From: Bacteroidales bacterium
Lineage (GTDB): Bacteria > Bacteroidota > Bacteroidia > Bacteroidales > UBA932
DNA length: 64,000 bases
Assembly: GCA_011620605.1 (NCBI GenBank)
Contig: WOYW01000014.1
Span: 1 to 64,000 of the forward strand
Reading direction: 5' to 3'
Part shown: positions 50,412-57,432 of the stretch, one piece after another
Numbering within the stretch: the stretch's first letter is position 1
Layout of the letters: each line of letters opens with the position of its first letter
Notes under the pieces: model-generated
Told to the model about the DNA's origin: nothing
Database searches by the model: none
The model's input: the letters and a program-made list of their open reading frames with translations, nothing else
Made by a program: the position numbers and the translations under genes

Positions 50412-51998
50412 ATGAAATGTTTGTGGGTTCTGCTTTTTATGCTTTTGATGCCGGTCGTTTCTGCCGGAATCCCTTTAGCGGAAGGTATTGCAGAGCCACG
50501 TCCCGAACTCGGCAAGGAGTCTTTTCCGGACAGTTTGCTCAGCGGGAAGCGGGTGGCCGTGATGACGGGGTCTTTGGGGGAAATGATTCTCAGTGAGGGA
50601 TATCCGCAAGTGGATGTGCATTGTTTTGACGATATTATGGACGGGTTTGCGGCGTTGAAGGCCGGGAAAGTGGATTTTGTGCTGACGGCATATACAACGG
50701 CTTATGTGGTTGGTCGTTCCAATGCTTCTTACCGGATCCTGCCGTATAATCTGACCAACGAAGGGGCGGGAATTGCCATATCGCGTGATGATAAAACGGG
50801 GTTGCTGGGGCAGGTAGATTCTGTGCTGGCGGTTTTCAGGCAGGACGGGACGCTGGATGCCATTATCGGGAACTGGATCCGGAATGACGGGTCGGATTAC
50901 GTGGTAACGAATTTTTCCGTGATCGATATGGCGGGTCCCGGTTCGCCGATGACCAGTCCGGAGGTTTCAAAACATGATGGATCTACCAACCCTGAGGTGC
51001 CCGGACCGTCAGATCCCGCTCAACCGCCTTTGCGGGTGGGGACAGCTGCCAACCGAGAGCCGATGTGTTTTGTGCGTAACAACAGGATTGCGGGGTTGGA
51101 TTGGGAGTTGATGATGCGCATTGGAAGGGCTTTAGGCCGGGAGGTGGAGTTTGTGGATATGAAATATGCGGCTCTGATAGCGGCTTTGCAATCGGGACGC
51201 ATTGATGCGATCGCTTCCAATATGACAGCTACGGAGGAACGCAAGAAGCTGGTTGATTTTTCTACTGAATATTTTGTGAATCCGCAGGTACTGATCGAGT
51301 GGGCCCTAAGTGAGAACACAGCTGCCGGGGGCTTCTGGCAGCAATTTTCAGAAGCGCTGCAACGCAACGTGTTACACGAGAAACGGTATCTGCTTATTCT
51401 GGAGGGGTTGTGGGTTACTTTTCTCATTTCTGTGCTTTCAGTGATCTTTGGAACGTTTCTGGGGGCCGGAGTGTGTGCCCTGAGGATGTCGGCCGGGAGG
51501 ATTAGCTGCAATTTTGCCAAGGGATACATTGCCTTGTTCCGGGCGATACCGCACGTGGTAATACTGATGCTGATGTTTTACGTGGTTTTCGCTACCATGC
51601 ACATAAGCGGGATCTTTGTGTCAGTCATTACCTTTGCCATGATCTTTGCGGCGTATTCTTCCGAGTTGTTCCGTACGTCCCTGGAGAGTATTCCCACAGG
51701 TCAGCGGCATGCCGGACTGGCTTTGGGTTTCAATAAGTTTCAGATATTCTGGTACATATTACTGCCCCAGGCCGTTCGGATTGCGTTTCCCGTTTACAAA
51801 GGGGAAGTGATCTCGCTTATTAAGATGACGGCTATTGTGGGATATATTGCAGTTCAAGATCTTACGAAGGCCGGTGATATCATTCGCAGCCGCACTTTTG
51901 ATGCATTCTTTCCCCTGTTGATGGTGGCTTTGATCTACATGATCATTATCTGGGGCTTTACCCGGTTGCTGAACCTGCTCTCTATCAAACAGAGCTAA
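50412..51998 (+). CDS. Amino-acid ABC transporter: two receptor domains fused to a permease
   Basis: The product has 528 residues from ATG 50412 (a GTG at 50409 is also possible). After a signal peptide (MKCLWVLLFMLLMPVVSA), residues about 30-165 form a first SBP_bac_3-like receptor domain (GKRVAVMTGSLGEMILSEGY), residues about 205-330 a second (PLRVGTAANREPMCFVRNNR, DAIASNMTATEERKKLVDFS), and residues about 340-525 an amino-acid type permease with FRAIPHVVILMLMFYVVF and the EAA loop GLALGFNKFQIFWYILLPQA. It should capture a polar amino acid in the periplasm and pass it inward. No ATPase gene is adjacent, so the nucleotide-binding partner must be elsewhere. The first receptor domain seems shortened. 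Confidence 0.85.
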   Translation: MKCLWVLLFMLLMPVVSAGIPLAEGIAEPRPELGKESFPDSLLSGKRVAVMTGSLGEMILSEGYPQVDVHCFDDIMDGFAALKAGKVDFVLTAYTTAYVVGRSNASYRILPYNLTNEGAGIAISRDDKTGLLGQVDSVLAVFRQDGTLDAIIGNWIRNDGSDYVVTNFSVIDMAGPGSPMTSPEVSKHDGSTNPEVPGPSDPAQPPLRVGTAANREPMCFVRNNRIAGLDWELMMRIGRALGREVEFVDMKYAALIAALQSGRIDAIASNMTATEERKKLVDFSTEYFVNPQVLIEWALSENTAAGGFWQQFSEALQRNVLHEKRYLLILEGLWVTFLISVLSVIFGTFLGAGVCALRMSAGRISCNFAKGYIALFRAIPHVVILMLMFYVVFATMHISGIFVSVITFAMIFAAYSSELFRTSLESIPTGQRHAGLALGFNKFQIFWYILLPQAVRIAFPVYKGEVISLIKMTAIVGYIAVQDLTKAGDIIRSRTFDAFFPLLMVALIYMIIIWGFTRLLNLLSIKQS

Positions 51999-53182
51999 TC
52001 CAGCTTTTTGTAAAACACGAATTTGTGCTTGGGTAGGGCGTCGGGATAGAAAATGGCTATCAGATCGGCCAGTATCAGGTGCGGGCTGACTGCCCCCGAC
52101 TCGAAATAATCACTCCCGCCTCCGGGCGTGCTGCGCAGGTTGTTATTCCAGACATTGCCCAGGCGAAAGGCCGGTATCTCGGCAAATCTCTGATCCAGTG
52201 CGGCCAGCGAAGAAAGGTTGGTGAATTGGTTGGGATGGAGCCAAAACTCGGCTTTAAGTGCATGGATGTAAGCCTGTTCGGTGCTGATGACCGTGGTTTT
52301 TTTCCCGTTTTCCGAGCCGAGTATGACGCCTCCGGCGTCCCTTATCAGGATGTGTTGATGGCTTTCTGTTCCGGGGACGTACCATACGTCTTTGAACGGT
52401 GCGTTGATCAGGACTTTAACCGGTTTGAAAGAGGTGTTGAGCGAGTCGAGGTTGCTGCTTCCGTTTTCCACTGCTTTGCGCCGTTGCTTTAGGGTGGCTG
52501 CCTGTTTGGCAAGCATGCAGTATTCTTCGTACGTCTGGTATATCCAGTGGAATTGCTCCATGGCCATGACTTCTTTGTCGAAAAATGCTGCGAAAGCCAC
52601 CAGGAACTCGGCCTTCCCAAGAGGATGATCTTCAAGGTGTTCGGGGACTTCCACCACATTTATTCCCAACTGTCTGATCTTCTGGATGTAATCGGCAGGT
52701 TGCCCCGGTACGGCATATGCAAAAACGACGTCCGGTTCAAGTGCAATCAGGGATTCATAATCTATTGCCGATTCGTAACCCACATCCGTGGCATTCGTGA
52801 GTTTATCGTTATAAATGTACTGCCGGCCGGAAACCCCCACAATGGAACGGGTTTCGTTAATTGCGTCCAGATAGGCAATATGTGTGGTCGACAGGCAAAC
52901 AACACGTTTCACTTTGTGAATGACATGCCTGGTTTCTCTTTTTGAAGTGGGATCTTTCAGGTAGAGTACTTTTTCCCCGTCTTCCCTGGCTATGAAAAAG
53001 TTATTGGCATACAGCGGCTTATAGATATATTCAATGTCCCCTTCTTTAAACGGCTCTTGCGTAGAATAATGTATACGAAAATTTTTGCTCCGGGGACCGG
53101 GACACGATTGAAATGCCAGTGTGAACAGCAATACACAAGAGCCAATCACAGCTCCCCTGAGCATTCTGAATTTTTTCACCAT
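51995..53182 (-). CDS. ABC-type iron/cobalamin substrate-binding lipoprotein (BtuF-like)
   Basis: This 395-residue lipoprotein has a signal sequence ending in AFQSC (lipobox FQSC near residue 27). The mature part has the Peripla_BP_2 fold of class III binding proteins: KRVVCLSTTHIAYLDAINET, ESLIALEPDVVFAYAVPGQP and, towards the end, LHPNQFTNLSSLAALDQRFA. Such proteins deliver vitamin B12, heme or siderophores to a BtuCD-like transporter; the permease genes are not next to it. The last 4 bases overlap the end of the convergent transporter gene. A predicted linker of about 35 residues near residue 225 (RRKAVENGSSNLDSLNTSFK) is unusual. Confidence 0.85.
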   Translation of the reverse strand: MVKKFRMLRGAVIGSCVLLFTLAFQSCPGPRSKNFRIHYSTQEPFKEGDIEYIYKPLYANNFFIAREDGEKVLYLKDPTSKRETRHVIHKVKRVVCLSTTHIAYLDAINETRSIVGVSGRQYIYNDKLTNATDVGYESAIDYESLIALEPDVVFAYAVPGQPADYIQKIRQLGINVVEVPEHLEDHPLGKAEFLVAFAAFFDKEVMAMEQFHWIYQTYEEYCMLAKQAATLKQRRKAVENGSSNLDSLNTSFKPVKVLINAPFKDVWYVPGTESHQHILIRDAGGVILGSENGKKTTVISTEQAYIHALKAEFWLHPNQFTNLSSLAALDQRFAEIPAFRLGNVWNNNLRSTPGGGSDYFESGAVSPHLILADLIAIFYPDALPKHKFVFYKKLD

Positions 53183-53194
53183 TACTTAGTTTTG

Positions 53195-53267
53195 AGCCTT
53201 CCACGGGACTCGAACCCGCGACCTGCTCATTACGAATGAGCTGCTCTACCGACTGAGCTAAGAAGGC
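53195..53267 (-). tRNA. tRNA-Thr, anticodon CGT
   Basis: Read on the minus strand, 7-bp acceptor GCCTTCT/GGAAGGC (one G-T pair), D arm GCTC/GAGC, anticodon arm GCTCA-TTCGTAA-TGAGC, T arm GCGGG-TTCGAGT-CCCGT are all present. Anticodon CGT reads ACG (Thr). CCA is not encoded. No tRNA gene is adjacent within the window. Confidence 0.95.
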
Positions 53268-53310
53268 TTGACTTGGGGCAGCAAAGATAAACAAAAAAAA
53301 AAGTGTACCA

Positions 53311-53395
53311 AATGGAGTTTGACTGCGCCACAGATCCGCAACAGTGCGCCAGAGACTGCCTTGAGGTGCGCCACAAATGGAGTTTGACTGCGCCA
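53311..53395 (+). repeat. Two direct REP2 units with 21-bp follow-on units
   Basis: Cores at 53311-53330 and 53376-53395 are identical and in the same orientation, with two GCGCCA-containing units between them. The second ends just upstream of the -7 box of the flavoprotein gene, and its TTTG could help form a -33 box. Confidence 0.9.
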
Positions 53396-53402
53396 AAATT
53401 TG

Positions 53403-53410
53403 TACCTTTG
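53403..53410 (+). promoter_or_regulatory. -7 box of the flavoprotein gene (leaderless start)
   Basis: TACCTTTG ends 4 bases before the ATG at 53415, so the mRNA would start at the initiation codon. Confidence 0.55.
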
Positions 53411-53414
53411 GTAC

Positions 53415-54716
53415 ATGGATGTAATTGTAATTGGAGCAGGACCTGCAGGTATGATGGCGGCGGGGACGGCGGCTGAGCAGGGAGCCCGGGTGATGTTGCT
53501 CGAGAAAATGGAGCAGCCGGGACGAAAACTGGCAATAACGGGTAAAGGCCGTTGTAATATTACGAATCTGAAGGATTGGGAAGCATTTAGCCCCCATGTG
53601 CATCCGCTGAAGCGGTATTTCAAGCCGGCATTTTATCAATTTAGCAGCGAGGATACTGTTAAGTTTTTCAATGACATAGGTCTGCCGACGGTGTTGGAAC
53701 GAGGTACCCGGGTGTATCCGGCGTCACAGCGGGCTTTTGATGTGATCGATGCCATGAAGTCGTGGCTGGAACGCCTTGGCGTTCAGACAGTATACAATTG
53801 CAGGGTGATGAAGTTCATCACGGAAGGAAATGCTACCTTAAGGTCTTCGGTTGACTCGGCAAACAGCAAAAACGAAAATCATTTGAGGATCACGGCAGTG
53901 AAGGTGGCCGGGGCTGACGGTGAGATCAGGCTTCTGGAGGCTGACCATTTTATTCTGGCGACTGGCGGAAAGTCCTATCCCCGAACTGGTTCCACAGGGG
54001 ACGGGTATCCTTTGGCCTCGGCTCTGGGACATACTGTCGAGCCTCTTTTTCCGACACTAACTGCTTTGATGCCTGTGAATTATGACAGGCGCCTGGAGGG
54101 TGTTCAGTTGCGCAATGTGCGCCTGGATCTGTACACCGAACAGGTGCTTAGGCGTTCGGAAGAGGGCGAACTTTTCTTTACCAACCTGGGGATCGAAGGC
54201 CCCATAGGCTTTCGCGTGAGCCGGCAGGCGGTTGTGGCGCTGAACAAAGGCCAACGCGTGGCGTTGCACCTGAATCTGAAACCTGCCCTGACCCGGGAGC
54301 AGCTGATGGCCCGGTGGGAACGGGAAAGTGTGGCTGATCCTTCTTGCCGAGTTGGGGCCGGTGCTGGGTCTGGGTTTGTGGTAGGGGAGCTTCCCCTGCG
54401 GTTGAAACGTTACATGCCCGAGGCTCTTATCGCTCCCTTTACGAAATACCTTGCCGAGTCGGGGTTGCACCCCGTGGATGGTATGCTTAAGTGGATATTC
54501 CCCATTGGATCTTTCGGCGATTGGGCACGTGCAGTAGTAACGGCCGGAGGTATCTCCATGAAAGAAGTGGACTTACACACTATGCGCTCCAAAGTCGTTG
54601 TCAACTTGTCGTTTGCCGGTGAAGTCCTGGATCTGGATGCAGACAGCGGCGGCTACAACCTCCAAATAGCATTTGCTACGGGCCGGGTGGCCGGAAAACA
54701 TTCAAATGGAGTTTGA
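53415..54716 (+). CDS. NAD(P)/FAD-dependent oxidoreductase, HI0933/BaiN family
   Basis: The product has 433 residues from ATG 53415 (MDVIVIGAGPAGMMAAGTAA); the in-frame codon at 53400 precedes the -7 box and was rejected. The FAD loop is GAGPAG, followed by the family signature GRKLAITGKGRCNITNLKDW, FATGGKSYPRTGSTGDGY (here LATGGKSYPRTGSTGDGY) and the late GGISMKEVDLHTMRSK. Members reduce or oxidise a range of substrates (e.g. BaiN in bile acid metabolism); the natural one here is unknown. The gene ends in SNGV-stop, encoded by a REP2 unit, so the usual short C-terminal tail is probably altered. Confidence 0.88.
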   Translation: MDVIVIGAGPAGMMAAGTAAEQGARVMLLEKMEQPGRKLAITGKGRCNITNLKDWEAFSPHVHPLKRYFKPAFYQFSSEDTVKFFNDIGLPTVLERGTRVYPASQRAFDVIDAMKSWLERLGVQTVYNCRVMKFITEGNATLRSSVDSANSKNENHLRITAVKVAGADGEIRLLEADHFILATGGKSYPRTGSTGDGYPLASALGHTVEPLFPTLTALMPVNYDRRLEGVQLRNVRLDLYTEQVLRRSEEGELFFTNLGIEGPIGFRVSRQAVVALNKGQRVALHLNLKPALTREQLMARWERESVADPSCRVGAGAGSGFVVGELPLRLKRYMPEALIAPFTKYLAESGLHPVDGMLKWIFPIGSFGDWARAVVTAGGISMKEVDLHTMRSKVVVNLSFAGEVLDLDADSGGYNLQIAFATGRVAGKHSNGV

Positions 54717-54830
54717 CTGCGCCACCGCAAAAAGTCAATTTGTAAGACATAGAGAATCAGTCTTTTAAGTTATAGTACTTCTTTTTGGCGCAGTCAAACT
54801 CCATTTCGTGCGCAATCAAACTCCATTTGA
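54705..54830. repeat. REP2 inverted pair (101 bp) plus an extra degenerate unit
   Basis: Exact units at 54705-54724 and (reversed) 54786-54805 enclose 61 bases, the same as the pair at 20082. A degenerate reversed unit follows at 54809-54830. The left unit provides the stop codon of the flavoprotein gene. Confidence 0.93.
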
Positions 54831-54875
54831 AACACTTTTTATTGAAATTTGGTATGTTTTTTCGCTGGCAGGTCA

Positions 54876-54883
54876 TATATTTG
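54876..54883 (+). promoter_or_regulatory. -7 box of RAYT2
   Basis: TATATTTG lies 40 bases before the RAYT2 start. No convincing -33 TTG at 19-21 bases was found. Confidence 0.45.
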
Positions 54884-54922
54884 AGGCGATAGCATAATAA
54901 TAATTTAAAGTGAGGAGGATTT

Positions 54923-55807
54923 ATGGCTGAAAAAGGGGATTCATATATGTACTTTCACATTTGTGTAAGAGGAAATGCATATCAAAGTATGTTCCTGGAG
55001 CAAGAGGATATCTATCATGCAATTGATCTTTTGGGAATTTTTGGACGGGAATATGATGTTATTATTGTTGCATACGATTTTCTTTCAAATCATTTTCATT
55101 TGATAGTGAAAGCCAAGGACCCGACGCCTTTTATGCATGCGTTTAGAATTAGTTATTCTCGTTACTTCAATTTCAAATACAAGTCAATAGGATGTGTTGG
55201 CAACAGGAGTTTTGTTTGTGTAGTGATAAAAAGTAACGAACAGTTAGTAAAGAAGCTGATATATGTTTTACGCAACTCAACCAGACACGGAGCGGAAGAA
55301 CATCCGTACAGCGATCCTTTCAACTCGGCAAAATATTACTTTCAAAAAGAGCGAGGTGTGGATCTCGGCAAGGGATATTATCCTGTAAAAAAAGGTTATA
55401 TGCTGCCCTATACATCAAAAGTAGTACCTGCCGATTTCATGATTAACAAATTTGGTCACATTTATCCTCCATGTTTTTTAGATGTTTTGGAAGCCGAGCA
55501 ATGGCTGGGATCATACCAGGAAGCTATGGAAAAATTGTCTACTCCTACAGAGGAGGAAGAATTGGAAAACGACTCAAGAAACTCATCCCGTTATCCGTAT
55601 AAAGACATTGAAATCAGTGAGATCATACTAAAAATGATAGCTCCGAAAACTATCCAGCAGCTGAATGATAATGAAAAACTTCAGATAGCATTAACAATCA
55701 AACGTAAATACAAAGTAGCCATCAGACAATTGAGTCGGATCTTGGGTATTCCTGAATCAAGTCTGCGACGCATGCTCAAATGGAGTTTGAGTGCGCCAAA
55801 GTATTAA
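54923..55807 (+). CDS. REP-associated tyrosine transposase RAYT2 (Y1/HUH family)
   Basis: This 294-residue protein is a clear paralogue of RAYT1: it shares HAIDLLG, FRISYSRY and LIYVxRNSTxHG, followed by HPYSDPxNSAxYYF. The HUH metal motif is DFLSNHFHLIVKA. The C-terminal DnaA-like helix-turn-helix reads AIRQLSRILGIPESSLRR. Residues after that (KWSLSAPKY) are encoded by a REP2 unit at 55779-55798, exactly where the other RAYT runs into its REP1 unit. REP2 pairs or units stand on both sides (54705-54830, 55779-55841). No IS ends are seen, so it is a single-copy, chromosomal RAYT that presumably acts on REP2. Confidence 0.87.
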   Translation: MAEKGDSYMYFHICVRGNAYQSMFLEQEDIYHAIDLLGIFGREYDVIIVAYDFLSNHFHLIVKAKDPTPFMHAFRISYSRYFNFKYKSIGCVGNRSFVCVVIKSNEQLVKKLIYVLRNSTRHGAEEHPYSDPFNSAKYYFQKERGVDLGKGYYPVKKGYMLPYTSKVVPADFMINKFGHIYPPCFLDVLEAEQWLGSYQEAMEKLSTPTEEEELENDSRNSSRYPYKDIEISEIILKMIAPKTIQQLNDNEKLQIALTIKRKYKVAIRQLSRILGIPESSLRRMLKWSLSAPKY

Positions 55808-55841
55808 ATGGCGCAGTTAAATGGCGCAGTCAAACTCCATT
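55779..55841. repeat. REP2 units at the end of RAYT2
   Basis: A plus-orientation unit (one change, GAGTGCG) at 55779-55798 and a reversed unit at 55822-55841 are only 23 bases apart, with a partial TGGCGCAGTTAA unit between them. Confidence 0.9.
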
Positions 55842-55844
55842 TGA

Positions 55845-56432
55845 TCACTTTATGCAAAAATCCACTTCCGGAAGCACTCTTAACCGGGTGCCGGGTTCAG
55901 CCGGTAAAGGTTTGTGTAGCTCAAGAAGCAGCAGATCGCCCATTTTCAGATAAACAAAACCAGACAAATGTGCTATACGTTTTGCAACTACCTGCGCGGA
56001 AGGAATCGGAAAAGATTGTAATTGAGCGTCATCTGGCTGGAGTGTGTTGTCATTCTGCTGCAAAGAAATTTGTTCGAGCTGATCTTTGCCGAGGTAAGTC
56101 CGTGGCATAGGCAAAGAGTAGTCCAGTGCGAGACCCGGGATCCACAGAGAACCGTCGTGACGTATGTCAGCTTTTTGCTCTGACCGAGTTCCGGGGAACA
56201 CTTTGGGATGCCCGTATAGACACACCCCGTAATTCACTTCAGAATAATACCGATGAGCAAATTTCTCATTTATACTCCTGCCTAAACGATTGATCTTAAC
56301 AACATAACATGCTGCGTATGTAATACTTGCGCATATTGGGGGAATGAAAAAATCATCCGTCGGCTTAGCCAGTGCTGTATCCGGTTTCATGTAGAAATCA
56401 TCCGCACCAAAAGGATAAGCAAAGAGTTTCAT
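55845..56432 (-). CDS. Fumarylacetoacetate-hydrolase-like protein lacking the metal ligands
   Basis: This 195-residue protein resembles the FAA hydrolase family: FYMKPDTALAKPTDDFFIPP, VVKINRLGRSINEKFAHRYY and SEVNYGVCL correspond to MKPxxAL, the conserved RxGK and FAHRYYDEV segments. In active members the strand after xIHYE carries the metal ligands ExE (YEVEL); here it reads ITYAACYVV, so both glutamates are gone, and the later ligand Asp region is replaced by other sequence. The protein is probably not catalytic, or is degenerating. The stop codon is 3 bases from a REP2 unit, and another REP2 cluster separates it from the exonuclease gene. Confidence 0.55.
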   Translation of the reverse strand: MKLFAYPFGADDFYMKPDTALAKPTDDFFIPPICASITYAACYVVKINRLGRSINEKFAHRYYSEVNYGVCLYGHPKVFPGTRSEQKADIRHDGSLWIPGLALDYSLPMPRTYLGKDQLEQISLQQNDNTLQPDDAQLQSFPIPSAQVVAKRIAHLSGFVYLKMGDLLLLELHKPLPAEPGTRLRVLPEVDFCIK

Positions 56433-56479
56433 GGATCAGGTGTAAGTGCTTATAATGTAGGGTGCAATTAAGTTCGGAG

Positions 56480-56537
56480 CAGTTGTGTGGGGTTTGTGGC
56501 GCACTGTTGGGGGTTTGTGGCGCAGTCAAACTCCATC
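56480..56537 (-). repeat. REP2 unit with 21-bp units, at the exonuclease stop codon
   Basis: In reversed orientation two GGGTTTGTGGCGCA units precede a REP2 core at 56518-56537 (one change). The core encodes the last residues SDGV and the stop codon of the exonuclease gene. Confidence 0.85.
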
Positions 56538-57293
56538 TGACAGCTTTATCTCCGTAAGTACTTTTTTGGTATCCAGGGTGAAATCGCCTCTCATCATCCA
56601 ATCGTAGTAGGACGGTTCTGTTTGGAATACTTCTTTAACGCGACGACCCTTGTGTTTACCAAAATTAAAGACGGGTTTATCTTCATCATCCAGAATTACT
56701 CGTCCGGCATAGTCCAGATTGCGGGATTTTGTTGAAAATTCGGACAGAAAGTTTATGTCGTTTTGTAAGTCCTGGGGATATCGGTCAAGCTGAGCTTCCA
56801 GTATCTCAAAGGTGGCGACGGTATCTGCTTCTGCACTGTGTGCATTTTCCAGTTCTTTATCACAATAGAACCTGTAAGCAGCTTTCAATGTACGTTGTTC
56901 CATTTTATGGAAAATGTTCTGTACATCTATAAGCTTGCGTTTGCGAAAGTTAAAGTCAATACCGGCCCTTAAAAATTCTTCCGATAACATGGGAACATCA
57001 AAACGGGTAGAATTGTATCCGGCTATGTCACAACCTTCCATCCATTTGGCCAGTGATTTTGCAACTTCTTTAAAGGTGGGTTCATTGGCAACGTCTTCAT
57101 TGGAGATACCATGAATTGCCTGTGCTTCAGGTGAAATTGGGATAGTTGGATTAATGCGCCTGGTTTTAATTTCGTGTGTACCGTCAGGAGTAATTTTGAG
57201 CACACTAATTTCGACTATCCTGTCTGTTGCAACATTTAGTCCGGTTGTTTCAAGGTCCAGGAAAAGTATGGGCCGTTTGAGATTTAATTTCAT
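56526..57293 (-). CDS. DnaQ-family 3'-5' exonuclease
   Basis: This 255-residue protein has the three exonuclease motifs: ILFLDLETTGLNVATDRIVE (ExoI, DxE), GYNSTRFDVPMLSEEFLR (ExoII) and the HSAEADTVATFEILEA (ExoIII epsilon, HxxxxD). A further C-terminal part has FNFGKHKGRRVKEVFQTEPS, the putative quorum-sensing-regulated factor-like region found in many DnaQ-like proteins of Bacteroidota, then YYDWMMRGDF. It lies downstream of dnaN on the same strand, separated by a large perfect palindrome, and may proofread or trim DNA ends. The terminal SDGV-stop comes from a REP2 unit. Confidence 0.9.
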   Translation of the reverse strand: MKLNLKRPILFLDLETTGLNVATDRIVEISVLKITPDGTHEIKTRRINPTIPISPEAQAIHGISNEDVANEPTFKEVAKSLAKWMEGCDIAGYNSTRFDVPMLSEEFLRAGIDFNFRKRKLIDVQNIFHKMEQRTLKAAYRFYCDKELENAHSAEADTVATFEILEAQLDRYPQDLQNDINFLSEFSTKSRNLDYAGRVILDDEDKPVFNFGKHKGRRVKEVFQTEPSYYDWMMRGDFTLDTKKVLTEIKLSDGV

Positions 57294-57353
57294 GGTATAG
57301 CTATTAAAGATGATTAGACTGCAAACTTACAAAATTTTATGGTGGGGTGTGGG

Positions 57354-57397
57354 TCAAATGGAGTTTGACTGCGTTGGCGCAGTCAAACTCCATTTGA
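57354..57397. repeat. Perfect 20-bp palindrome made of two REP2 units
   Basis: TCAAATGGAGTTTGACTGCG (57354-57373), loop TTGG, then the exact reverse complement (57378-57397). It sits between dnaN and the exonuclease gene. It could end transcription, but there is no T run. Confidence 0.95.
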
Positions 57398-57432
57398 CAT
57401 GCAGCGCAGCCAGTAAGAAGGTGTAGAAGTTG

